Below are positions 44,379 through 54,700 of a stretch of DNA of 64,000 bases, in pieces. The DNA is from Mantis religiosa (taxonomy: Eukaryota > Arthropoda > Insecta > Mantodea > Mantidae). The position numbers were made by a program, and so were the translations under genes. The stretch lies in contig CM060951.1 of the NCBI GenBank assembly GCA_030765055.1, positions 51,139,647 to 51,203,646 of the forward strand, written 5' to 3'. Below the pieces are notes generated by a model. It was not told the DNA's origin and did no database searches. It saw nothing but the letters and a program-made list of their open reading frames with translations. Position 1 is the stretch's first letter. Each line of letters begins with the position of its first letter.

Positions 44379-44425
44379 TCCGGCTGAAGATGTGTATAAG
44401 TTTTACATGAAATCGCAATCCCGGA
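44379..44425 (+). ncRNA. Hammerhead ribozyme candidate, conserved core
   Basis: Helix I TCCGG (44379-44383) pairs with CCGGA (44421-44425). The core is CTGAAGA (44384-44390), which fits CUGANGA. A weak helix II (TGT/ACA) at 44391-44408 precedes GAAA (44409-44412). Helix III has two pairs with loop CGCA, and cleavage is predicted after the AUC triplet at 44420. Compact type I hammerheads of this kind are known in Penelope-like terminal repeats. Confidence 0.65.
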
Positions 44426-45079
44426 CAATTTATAAAAAAATTATCATCATTTCTTATAAGGTAAGTGAAGCTTTAAGTTACAAATTGTTATATTTGTATA
44501 TATTTGCTTGCTTCACTGTTAATAGCTTCATATTTTATGTATTTATTAGTGTAATGTAATCTCCCAATTGTGTATTATATTCTCCCAAAGATGCACGTGT
44601 ATCCTATTATTGGTTCAAAAGTTATGGCCTATTGAAGTGGTTCAGGTTTATATGGATCACACTATATATCTTAGATTTCATTAGCTGACCTGAAGTTCTT
44701 GAATCATCTGTCGGTAATTTTGTGCTTCATTGTTCCCAAGGAATCCCATCATCACTACCTGAAAGGCTTTCCAAACAGCTTGTTCCTTATCAGTTAACTT
44801 TGTTTCATAGTATCTTTCAAAATCTTTCATTATCTCTATCTTTCAAAAAGTGCCAAGGGAGCAGACAGGCAAAGCAGCACTACACAGCTGGTTTGGATCT
44901 TTTGAATCTCTTAGTATATGTGTGCATGCACAAAGGGAATTTTTCATTGCATAATAACCAGAAATCTCTGCTTCTTTCTCAATACTGAAATTCTGGTGCT
45001 GGGAGTTAGTAAATTCCATTGTTGCAATTGTGATCCCAGTACCTCAGATTGCTGTTTTGTGAGATTCATATCCCTTGCT

Positions 45080-45150
45080 AGTAAGTTGATAATTTTATAA
45101 AGAAGCTCATAGTTCCATCACCAGAGAGAATACTGCAACAACAATAAACA
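45080..45150 (+). repeat. Penelope-like fragment
   Basis: ATAGTTCCATCACCAGAGAG followed by CAACAACAATAA matches 28280-28315 in fold-back 1. A short isolated piece of the ORF end. Confidence 0.55.
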
Positions 45151-45712
45151 ACAGAATAAAAAGAAGTATTTCAGAAAGTGGAGTGCTTTCCTTTATATTT
45201 GGTTTCTCTTAGCCCAAGTAATTTGATTTGCTTGCACTGGATTATGTGCTTATGCTTCTATAAAATTTGTAGAATGTTTAATTATTGAGAAGTACAATGT
45301 GCTTTACACTTTAACTTGATTTTTTCACTCATTTTAACCGTTTCGCCAATGGCCATTTAAACCCTTCAGGGGCCGGAAGCGGATACCCAATAAACAGAAC
45401 AAGACATTTAAATGGTTAAATGCTGTAAAAATGCATTATAAATACAATTCCGTATCTTCCATATTTATTAAGTTACTTAAACGAAACAAAAACTGATTTA
45501 AAACCCATTAAAGGCAGTATAAATCTACAGTTACAATAAAATAGAGACTACATTAATAAATTGTTAAAAGTTCACTACTTTGTTTCACTGTAGCAAAAGT
45601 CATTTTTTGCGCCGAATGCACCTAATATTAAAATCATTTAGTTTTGTGTGTATACGAACAAATGTATGTATCGAGATTCAACTGTATTGGAACACCACAG
45701 TGAAGCGAAAAA

Positions 45713-45772
45713 TTATTAAATTTTAGATGAGTCGCGTTTTTTAAAAAACGCGACTCATCTAAAATTTAATAA
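45713..45772. repeat. Perfect 60-bp palindrome (fold-back 4)
   Basis: 30-base arms meet at 45742/45743 with no spacer and no mismatch; the centre is TTTTTTAAAAAA. The flanks (GGAACACCACAGTGAAGCGA on the left, ATTTAATAAAT on the right) match fold-back 2 at 28.8 kb, so it is a minimal Penelope terminal-repeat pair. The string AATGTATGTAT occurs at about 45661, 45772 and 46527, framing this unit and fold-back 5. Confidence 0.85.
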
Positions 45773-45892
45773 ATGTATGTATAATAAAACTATAAATAGA
45801 AGTATTTATAAACAGTGGAGCTTCATCAATCAAAAACACTTTTTAAACCAATTCTCGAACTGTAAAAACACTTAAGCTCCACTTACTTTTGA

Positions 45893-45939
45893 AATTAGGA
45901 CATGTTTCAAGGACACCGCGTCTCCATCCTCAGCTGATG
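45893..45939 (-). ncRNA. Hammerhead ribozyme candidate, conserved core
   Basis: The minus strand carries CTGAGGA (45927-45933), a helix II of GAC/GTC with flanking pairs, and GAAACATGTC with a GUC cleavage triplet ending at 45899. Helix I is short and mismatched (CATCAG against CTAATT). Confidence 0.55.
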
Positions 45940-46059
45940 TTCTACTGGTTCTTCAGGTGACCGCCTCCCTCTCCTGGCGCTGTTCAATTAATTGAATGAC
46001 GTCATCTACTATTGGAATTTCGAAGTTCATTGCTCTCTTTTTGTTCTTCAAAATGTGTA

Positions 46060-46370
46060 TGTATCTATCCGGAATTTATAGCATAAGATGTGAGGATTGC
46101 CACGAAATTTATATTGGAAAAACAAAGAGAAACCTAGAAACAAGGATGAAAGAACACATGCGATGTATTAAATACAAACAGACAGATAAATCGGCCATAG
46201 CCCATCACTTCTGGTCAAAAAATCATATTTCCAAAGACATAAAATTTTTGGTACCGGCAAAAAAGTATTGGGAATTAACAGTTTGGGAAAATATACACAT
46301 TTTGAAGAACAAAAAGAGAGCAATGAACTACGAAATTCCAATAGTAGATGACGTCATTCAACTCATTTAA
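46060..46370 (+). pseudogene. Penelope-like GIY-YIG endonuclease, C-terminal fragment
   Basis: GIYSIRCEDCHEIYIGKTKR has GIY and YIG ten residues apart with the Cys pair C-x2-C between them. Then come NLETRMKEH (catalytic Arg), AIAHHFWSKNH (His pair), VWENIHILKNKKRAMNYEIP (catalytic Glu region) and a stop at about 46368. This domain and Cys/His pattern are typical of Penelope-like elements. The reverse transcriptase that should precede it is absent. The best-preserved endonuclease in the window. Confidence 0.9.
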
Positions 46371-46412
46371 CAGCGCCAGGAGAGGAAGGCGGTCACTTGA
46401 AGAACCAGTAGA

Positions 46413-46460
46413 ACATCAGCTGAGGATGGGAACGCGGTGTTCTTGAAATATATCCTAATT
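46413..46460 (+). ncRNA. Hammerhead ribozyme candidate, conserved core
   Basis: CTGAGGA at 46420-46426. Helix II is GAAC/GTTC with two extra G-U pairs and loop GCGGT. GAAA is at 46445-46448. Helix III is A-U and U-A with loop AU, and the AUC triplet ends at 46454. Helix I is weak. It lies 45 bp after the endonuclease stop codon. Confidence 0.6.
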
Positions 46461-46858
46461 TAAAAAGTAAGTGGAGCTTAAGTGTTTTTACAGTTCGAGA
46501 ATTGGTTTAAAAAGTGTTTTTAGAATGTATGTATAGCTACGCAAGTGACTTCTCCGGTTTAAGGTTTTAGCTTTTAGTTTATGCTATACCAAGTGATAAT
46601 CATACGAATATATTCCACTTTCTGAAATACTTCTTTTTATTCTATATACGAATATATGTTGTGCTACACACACATGCTGGAAAGAAAACTCTCTGTCAGC
46701 ATCTGTTATTACAGATCTGTTATTACAACGTTTCTGGTAGCCTTATGCAGCTGTTTTCACTCAGTATTTTAGTTATTTATACTCTCTCTGTGTTCAGAGT
46801 GATTTCTTATAGCTATCAAGAGCTAAATGAATGGCACATTTGAAATTTAAATGTATAC

Positions 46859-47690
46859 CATGGCTTATCCCGGTAATGTAGCTAATAAATTAGCTTGCGT
46901 ATGATGTGTACGAGCTTCTGATATTACTGTAGAAAATCTGGAAGATTTTTTGTGCGATTATGAAGGAGATTACATAGAAAATGAAACTAGCTACAGTGAA
47001 GCAATGAATATTACACAAATATAAATTTTTCTAACAAAAAGCTTCACTTATCTTAAGAAAATGGTGTTAAGGTATATGTGAGTAGGATGAAAGAAGCCCT
47101 GACCTCTAAAAGGCAATGTAGGGCTAAGAGGAGAATTCAGAAGTGGACAGTGCAAATGTTATATTTTGTAAGCCTATATTAGACGTGTACTGGTCTACAG
47201 ATGGCATATTAGCTACTCCATTGTTTGGGGAAATGGTGGGTCAAATATGGGTGATGTGGATCAGCTATTACTAGCTATCCCTGTTAACGAAAAACAGTTA
47301 AATGGTAAAAAATGTATTTTTATACCACTGGATGTAACCATGCACAATTGTTTAGTAATTTTCAGAGCTGTAAATTCATGCAAGACATTCACCTACCTGT
47401 ACTTGCACGTATAAATAGCTCATAACCTAATTGAGTACTATAATACTCAGAGGCCTGTTTATACTGGAGGGGTAAAAATTCACCACGACATCACCCCTCA
47501 TAGTTGAGAAAAAACACCTCCCTGAAAGGATACCACCCACAAAGTGGCAACCATTTGGAAAATGTCTAGTGTGTTGCAAAAATGAAGTTTGCAAGGAAAC
47601 AAATATTATTTGGTGTGAATCTGCAGACGTGCCCCTGGGTGTTTATCCAGGTTTGGAGGTGTACAGTTCAAAAAGAAACCTTTAAGAGTA
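46859..47690 (+). pseudogene. piggyBac-like transposase relic, copy 1
   Basis: The start reads NKLACV and RASDITVENLEDFL (46880-46960), as in copy 2. LYWSTDGILATPLFGEMVGQ at 47190-47250 matches the conserved entry to the catalytic domain. The C-terminal cysteine-rich region follows (HLPERIPPT, KCLVCCKNEVCKETNIIWC; 47515-47620). The region between 47270 and 47460, which should hold most catalytic residues, is too short. Many stops. Confidence 0.75.
46995..47060 (-). repeat. Penelope terminal-repeat fragment
   Basis: CTACAGTGAAGCAA ... AAAAGCTTCACTTATCTTAA matches the outer tail of fold-back 3 (43770-43840) and is absent from piggyBac copy 2. A small insertion inside the transposase relic. Confidence 0.6.
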
Positions 47691-47865
47691 CGTTTACATC
47701 CCTTATAGAACTAATTTAAATTTATTGTAAAATAGGAAGATTAAAATAATTGGCATTAAATGAGCATTAAATGCATGTATGCGCAGGACATCTATACATG
47801 TGCATATCGGTTTGGGGTATTTTAACTTGAACATCATATGACATCCATATCGGTGAAAGGGTTAA

Positions 47866-48394
47866 TTGTGACTTCATACACCACAAGCTTGCACAGTCAC
47901 TTCCTTGTTTTTGAGAAATTTACAGCTGTGCTAAATTCTGATTGGGTTTCCCTCCCTCCCCCTCCTACTATGAATTAATTTCTTCACATTTGTTTATACA
48001 AAAATCACTTGTCCCTGCTTTGATGGACATTATCTCACATTTGTATCACAAACACAGAGGAAAAGAAAAATATAATAATATGTATGTTAATACTTCATTT
48101 CAACTTTTGAAACATAACTTTAATTAATAAAATAACATTCCACTATTCAGAAGATGAACTGAACATTCACTCATTCCTTTTCGAACATACAACTGTTTTC
48201 TGGTAAATCTTTAGTATAGAGTATGTAGTGATGTTTTTCCAACTTATGTTGTTGAATGTTAAGTGAAGATAACATGTAGTTTCTTCAGGTTTATCTATGT
48301 TGAATGAGTAAATGATAACCATGTGAAATTAGCTTGTGTCCTAAGTATTGTAGAGGCAGGATTTTTTTGTACATCTATGATCAGAATACAATGG
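47866..48394. other. Intron 3, no recognised feature
   Basis: Nothing supported. Confidence 0.5.
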
Positions 48395-48570
48395 ATGTAG
48401 AAAATACAAGATGCAGAAGAATCAGCTGAGCACATACTTTTTAAATGTGAGGCACTGGGAAGAACTAGAATCGCTATACTGGGTTTACCTGGTGAAGAGA
48501 GAGGAAATATCCAAGAAGACCAAGTAAGGAGGACCTACAATTTTTGAAGGGAACATGTATAACTAGGTTC
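48395..48570 (+). pseudogene. LINE C-terminal zinc-knuckle relic
   Basis: AEESAEHILFKCEALGRTRI resembles the cysteine-histidine region after RNase H in several LINEs (…AEHILCECEAL…). Only about 150 bp is recognisable. Confidence 0.55.
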
Positions 48571-49239
48571 ATATGAAGGAAAGTACATGGTAGCAAAAGA
48601 TCTTAGAGGTTGATGCTAATAGGAACTTTAGTACTAAAGAAACCCCATGAATAAAAGAAGAAAAAGAAGATGGTCAGAATAAATTTCTGCCTACTATAAG
48701 GTTGATATCATTTCCAACTGAAATAAATGATGTCAGTTGAGGTGCATAAGGTGCATGTAACCTCTTTTGGCAGCGCTGATAGAATAGCTTAGTATACAGT
48801 TCATAGATGACTTTTGTATAACCTGCCTGTATGTCTTAAACTTTTGCATTTCCTTTAGCAGGTAGATTTGGCTCGTTTTCTGCCTTCCCTCTCCATCAAT
48901 GACTCTCAAAGCTAACAGCATGGGAACTCCAGATCAGTGAAACCAAAGTTTTCTGAAGAAGGGACTATGATTAAATCCTAAAGTATATGATTATAATTAA
49001 AATTGATGTCACTAGCCAAAGCAGTTTAAAGTATACTTTAGAAGTTTTAAGTCACTCATTTTTTAAAGAATGAGTTCGTACACCAAGCAGCTTCCTGAAA
49101 TTAATAACATAAAAATGAAAGTGTGAGAGAATGTACAGTTTAGCACAGAATTTACTTATGTGTATTAAGTGTTTAACATAATTTTTAGCAATTAGTGTGC
49201 ACAGACTGTAAATAAAATAAACGAGCTAAGTGGCCTGTT
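48571..49239. other. Intron 3, no recognised feature
   Basis: Nothing supported. Confidence 0.5.
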
Positions 49240-51600
49240 AGCTTCTTGATGGTTTTACTGTTACATTTTAGATTAAAAGAATAGTTTACTTTATAAAAAC
49301 TGAAGCTACTGACAAATATTACAATTATTGCAATTGTGACAAAGTTTATCTGTTTGAAAAATGACAAAACTTTCAGGATTAGTTTTTTGATGTTCTCACT
49401 ACACCCTCGCATTGCTCACTGTTTGTATTTCCATGGTTACTGCTACTAGATGATGGATTGTTTGCTATCATCCTGCCATCTACTAGGAGCAAAACAAATG
49501 TAGGTATTGATTCAGTTGGCTGTATTTCAAAATTCATCACGCGATTTCTATTTTCCAAGATATTTTCTCTCAAAACATTAAAACTATATGACTTATTCTG
49601 TTTATACTTATTATGGGTGCATTATAAGTTGGTGATTGACAGTTGAAGGAGTGGGGAAGGAGAGGGGATAGCACCGTTGCCACTTTACCATTCGTCTCCA
49701 TGTGCTAGGCAACGAAGATGACGGGTAGAGGGGAGAAGGAAGTTTGGTTGTGGTAATACACATGCACATATTCCTAGAAATTTGCGTACTGCAGTATTAA
49801 TCATAAGACTGCCGTAAGACTGTCTACACGTTTAAGTGAGCAGTTAACTAATTATAGCATACGAAATCTTTGGAATGAACAAAAAATAAATGGTTAGCTA
49901 CAGTTAAGATTTAGATAAACAAAAGTGCCATACCTGCACAGAACTATGCATTCTATTCCAACGGGAATATGCCGCTTATCTCAGAGTCGCTGCTGTCATT
50001 GGTACTGCTTTTCTGATCGTCGTTGCCGTCAGAGCTATTGCAATCTCCCACGGAAATTCTGAGTTCTTCCACTTTCTTCCAAAACGCCTTCGTTTTCCCA
50101 TGTTGCCACTATAACTCTTTTTGTGTGACAAACAGCATCTTCCCAATTTTTAGCACATATTTTTGCTATTGCTTCTTCTGTTAGTTTTGTAACAGATATT
50201 ATAGTGAAATCTGTATTGTTGCGCGCTACATATCCCTTTATTTGGGCCCAAATTAACTCTATTGCATTAAAAGTGCAGTGGTAGGAATTGCGGCCTTTTT
50301 CTGCAGCAATTTCATTAACTATCTATTTTGGGAACTGCAGTTTGCTTTTACCAGTTCAAGCAATTCATACTTTTTTGAATGGTCTTGAACACGCACATAT
50401 AATTTCCCTTACTTGTCCTTTAATTGGGATTCCATAACCAAAAGCATTTTTTGTGGTCTTCACAAATAATTTCTTTGTCTGTTTCTGTAGCACAAGTGTT
50501 TGTGGCAGCCATTAGTAACGTTATTAGCTACATATTAAAGTTACACTGAAACACTGAAGTTGAACACTGAAACACTAAAGTTGATCACTGAAACACATGA
50601 ATTATGTTGCAAAAAAGTAAAGCTGTTTGCACCCTGTGAAACATTCACTACTTGAAGCAGTACACTCTTAGTTTGGCAGTGATGACAGGGAGAAATACCC
50701 TAAGTACCGTAAGGGTTATTCATGTTAGAACTGGACCGGACAAAGGCAGGTAATAAGGGTTGGTCATTAAACCAGAAAACCTCATAAGATATTCCTTGAA
50801 ACTAAATCCACACCTGTTCTCTTCCAACAACGCATACCATTTCATACTAAAGGGCAACGAACGACAATGGTATTATGATACCGCTGATTCATAAACGAAA
50901 CAACAATAGTAGCAGTGTCTGCAAACCTCAACATGCCGATAGACTAGCGTCATGCATAAAGCATGTGGTGTAGTGCGATAGAGTTCGCAAGGTAGGATAA
51001 GCATGCCGGGTTACTATGGCAACAATTTACTTCTGATTGGTGGATTGTTGGATGCTAGGCGACCACAATGACGTGTCAGTGACATGTTTATCACCTCTCC
51101 TTGTTTTCGCAGCTGAATAGCACATGGAGGCAAAATGCCAATCACCAACTTACGATGCGACAGTTATTTAATTACATTTATTAAATATGAAAAAAATTGA
51201 TGTCAACTGTGGCAGATCATTTTCGGTCATTTAACCATGAAATAAATCCAGAAGTCATAATGACAACAGTTAAATGAACCAAAAGATTTAATGGTTTGGG
51301 AGAAAATATTTATCTTAAATGGATATTGTGTAATGAATTTTGAAATATTGCTGATTGATTCGATACATTTGTTTTGCTATAATTAGATTGGCAGGACGAT
51401 AGCGAACAATCCATCATCTAGTAGCTGTAACCATTAAAAATAAATAGTAAGTCAGTCAAGGATGCGTTGAAAACATTGTGGAACTAGTACTGAAGGATTT
51501 GTAATTTTTCAAATAGATAAGGGAAGTTTGTTACAATTGTTATAATTTATTGTAATATTCAAAGAATAGTTCAATTTATAAAACCAACATTTTGCAAATC
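49240..51600. mobile_element. Penelope-like element fold-back 6, interrupted by a Tc1-type transposon
   Basis: The left arm (about 49240-49600, minus) and right arm (about 51230-51600, plus) are inverted relatives. Both encode the endonuclease end (RVMNFEIQPTESIPTFVLL on the left, VMNFEI on the right), ANNPSSSS and a tail with ATTTTTCAAA. They belong to the subfamily of fold-back 3. The central spacer was opened by a DNA transposon at 49614-51164. The hammerhead region has decayed on both arms. Confidence 0.75.
49614..51164 (-). mobile_element. Tc1/mariner-IS630 type transposon relic
   Basis: The ends are inverted: GCATTATAAGTTGGTGATTG (49619-49638) and, inverted, GCATCGTAAGTTGGTGATTG (near 51139-51158), with TA at both borders. 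The minus strand reads LPPYHCTFNAIELIWAQIKG, then LTEEAIAKICAKNWEDA (50100-50320). This is the third acidic residue region of a DDE transposase (N-x-I-E). The rest is decayed. Confidence 0.82.
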
Positions 51601-51752
51601 TGTATTACATTCTTTGTGAACTTAATCCATGTAATGATCACCTTTAAGGAAAACAATTTTTGCTGCCTCCTCACTATATTAATTTAATCCAACCGCACAC
51701 TGTATCTTCCACTTTCAAATAATAAAATTTATCCTGTTGCTCTATGTTTTAG
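51601..51752 (+). other. End of intron 3
   Basis: AT-rich DNA ending with TCTATGTTTTAG at 51752. Confidence 0.6.
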
Positions 51753-54700
51753 GGAACCTGATGTACCGAGTCCAGCAAGTGGAGAGAAGTCTGTAAATGT
51801 CATAATAACATTCGCTGCCCGTAGCAAAATTGTACCACTTTCAGGAGAGCATAACACGGTTGTCAAATCAAAAGGTGGAGAAACTAAAGCAAATGAAATT
51901 CAAGACAGTAAAGCAACAGAAGTGCAAGACAGCTCTGACAGTTTAGCAGATGACTTAGATATCAGTGCTTTAATTCGAAGTCGGGAAAGACTGAAAAGCT
52001 TATTAAGAAAGCAGGATAGTTTATCTTCACCACAGAAATCTGGAGAAAGATTAAATTCGCCCAGTCAGTGGAATAAGAACAGTGGAGCTTCTTTGCTTGA
52101 TGAACAAGAGTTAAAACAAATATCAAAGCATATAATACAACGTAGTGATTCATGGAATAGGAAGCATTCTGAGGAAGAAAGCTTTTCTTCCAAGATTCGG
52201 GTCCATAGTAATGATCTATATCCAGAACAAGGAGGTCTTAAATCACCTTCCATGTGGTCTCCTGAGATTAGTTCAAATAGCTTCAACAACATTAATTTGA
52301 ATTCACTTGCAGCTGGACCTCTTAACATCTCAAGTAGCAGTTTACATTCACCTCCAGGTTCATTCTCACATTCTTCAGGACTTCTTTCTCCTGTGCGGCA
52401 ACCTCAAAAGAAAACACTTCCTGTAATTCCACCACTTTTAAATGTACTCCAGTTTCCACCAGTATCAGGATCTAAGCCACTGTCTGAAGCTGATTTAGAA
52501 GAGCTAATGGAAGATACAATTAATCCTGAAAATGACAGAAATGCAAAAGAACCAAAAAAGAAAGAAGAATCAAAAGTAAGAAGCTTAAGAGCCAAATTGC
52601 AAGAAGAGATACAACAAGTTCACAGAGTTGGTATCAGCAAAGGTGGAGCCCTGAGAGGTTTGAAAAAAGTAGATGACATAGTGAAATCTCCAGTAAGAAA
52701 TAAAGGAGATTCTAAAACAGAAGTTAAAAAAGACAAGTCGCCAACAATTTCTGAAAACAGTTCAGGAAGGAAATCTGATGATGCTGGATTATTAAGTCCC
52801 TCAAGAAGAAGTAGTGGAAATGAAATGAAAAATAAATCAAAGGAATGTGTAACTGTTAAGACTTCAGAGAGAGTCTTAGATCCTAGGAAGAAAGGTGATA
52901 GAGATGATAGCAGTGTTGGTAATGCTGTAGAAAATAGGGATCCACGTTTAAAATCTGCTGCATCCTTAGAGACAAACACATCCAAAGATAGGAATGTAGT
53001 ATCTGTGCTTCAAGATTCTGTGAAGAATAAAGGCAGCATACTTTCAAGCTTAAGCACCCAAGATCTACAGAAGATAGTAGAAAAGAATTTAAATAATCTT
53101 CCTTTGCCACCCCCAGAGTTAATGGATAATTTATCTTTGAATGCCTCAGCTATCAATAAGTCTTCCTGGCAACAGACAGCAGATATGTCTTGCTTATCAC
53201 CAAGGGAATTTCAGCACCAAGATGTTCATGGTAGTGGACATTATGGAGCTCATTTTGATCCTTCCACAGCTACACCGGTGCCTTATCCTAGAAGCAATAC
53301 TTCTCATAACCCAGGTTATTCTAATATAAGAGCAGAAGACTCTCCTCTCCTCAAACCTGAAGATCCAAGACTGAAGCCTTGTACTCATATTCCTGATCCA
53401 GGATGTAATAGTGGAAGAGATTATCAAAATCGAGGCCTTATTCCCAGCTCTTTTTATCAGGATTCAGTTCTACGATCTCCTGCACCTCATATAGTGGGCT
53501 TTGGGAGTGGAGTTCTACCACACCCCACAGCACATGGGCTGCGACCAAATGGACAAGGTTTACCACAGCCAGAGAATTATGGAGGTGGGCTTTTGCCACC
53601 TCCAGCCTCCCATACAACAAGGGTAGTTGGACAGGAATTCACCAGATCAGCAAATCCATATCACACATCTCATCAATTATATCAGGGAAATCAAACAGGA
53701 AGCATTCCATCACAATCAAGATGGGCAGGAACATCATGTTATGGTGTACCTTCACATAGCACACGAAGGTCTGAAGAACATTTTGGCATTAGGAATACCC
53801 CGTCTAATGTTCACCCGGCATACACTGCTCCTGCTATACGACATGACCATGGATTTCAATTTATGGGGCAGTCAAGGCCTGCACATGAAACTTACACAGT
53901 TCCTAAACAGCCATCTTGGCCGGGTCCATCAGTTCATGGATCTACAAGAAATCCGCTCCCAGTCAATTATCCAAGTTCAGGAAGACCCATAGGACTGTCA
54001 TCCGTACAACAGCAACAACCTACAACCAAACCAGGGGTTGCAGATGCTAGAATATCATGTACAGGATCTGGAAATATTCAACTTCCTATTAATAGAGCAC
54101 CTGTTTCAAATGTATCAACACAGAACTCGTATTCAGGTATTAATTCAAGAGAAGGTAAAATATCTGATAGAGGTCGAAGAAGAAGAAATTCAGAGGATCA
54201 TGAGAAAGGATCAAGTAGGTCAAAAGAAAGAAAAGTTTCTGATTCAAAGACAACCAGTACAAGAAGTGTGGAATCAAAAAGATTCAATGAAAGACGTGAG
54301 AGGGAAAGTAATAGGAGAGATTCTACAGAACCAAATAAAGTGAAAGACAAGGAGACTGAGCTTGTATCACCATTGAATAATTTGTATGGCAGTATGGCAA
54401 CTCCTAGGACTGGAAAAGGTTATGGCTTGCAGAAATTTAGAATACCAAAAATAAAGCGTGATCTTCCTAAGGAACCTTCTCCCCCTCCATCCACTTTGCC
54501 TCCATCCACTAATGAGGATGTGGGAATACAAGCAGAGAGTGAGGTAAAAGGGGAAGTTAAGGAAAAAGGAAAACCTGATTGTGATGTCAGGGCAGAGGCA
54601 GCTATGGATTCCGGAGCTGAGGGCAAGTCATCAGATCTGAAACCAAAGGAAGAAGTTACTCAGGAGTGGATTGAAGCATTGATTAAGAAGTCATTTCAAT

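Larger units (their letters stand above)
43625..44663. mobile_element. Penelope-like element fold-back 3
   Basis: Arms 43625-44121 and 44163-44663 are inverted copies of about 500 bp around a 41-bp AT-rich centre. Each arm reads outward: VWEKMFILYKHRVMN-type endonuclease end, a linker, a hammerhead-like segment, then the terminal-repeat tail with GGTAAGTGAAGCTT. The arms begin at the same internal point (ATGAAATAAATCCAGAAG) as the copy at 51238. The unit splits the transposon gene at 43420-45075. Confidence 0.85.
43420..45075 (-). pseudogene. Unidentified transposon-type gene, split by a Penelope fold-back
   Basis: Minus-strand pieces on both sides of the insertion form one protein type. KDFERYYETKLTDKEQAVWK, followed by GNNEAQNYRQMIQEL, lies at 44690-44850. 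KINFLDSHL followed by LNDEDSERFRQDMQMEHKYQ and GRWDRHMMCDYC lies at 43450-43605. I recall similar blocks, ending in DYCW, as a recurrent element-associated protein in arthropod genomes, but I cannot name the family. Stops and frameshifts are frequent. Confidence 0.6.
45833..46525. mobile_element. Penelope-like element fold-back 5 with GIY-YIG domain
   Basis: Arms 45833-46062 and about 46293-46525 are inverted copies. Between them the right-hand copy keeps about 230 bp more coding sequence. Each arm reads outward: endonuclease end, hammerhead, and the tail AAGTAAGTGGAGCTTAAG. The unit sits inside piggyBac copy 1 and is flanked by AATGTATGTAT repeats. Confidence 0.85.
45338..47861 (+). mobile_element. 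piggyBac-like transposon, copy 1, with nested insertions
   Basis: TTAA lies at 45334-45337 and 47862-47865. The ends are inverted: TTAACCGTTTCGCCAAT on the left and, inverted, TTAACCCTTTCACCGAT on the right. Most of the sequence matches copy 2 from about 60588. The transposase is a relic. Penelope-derived sequence is inserted at 45672-46525 and a small terminal-repeat piece at about 46995-47060. Confidence 0.85.
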
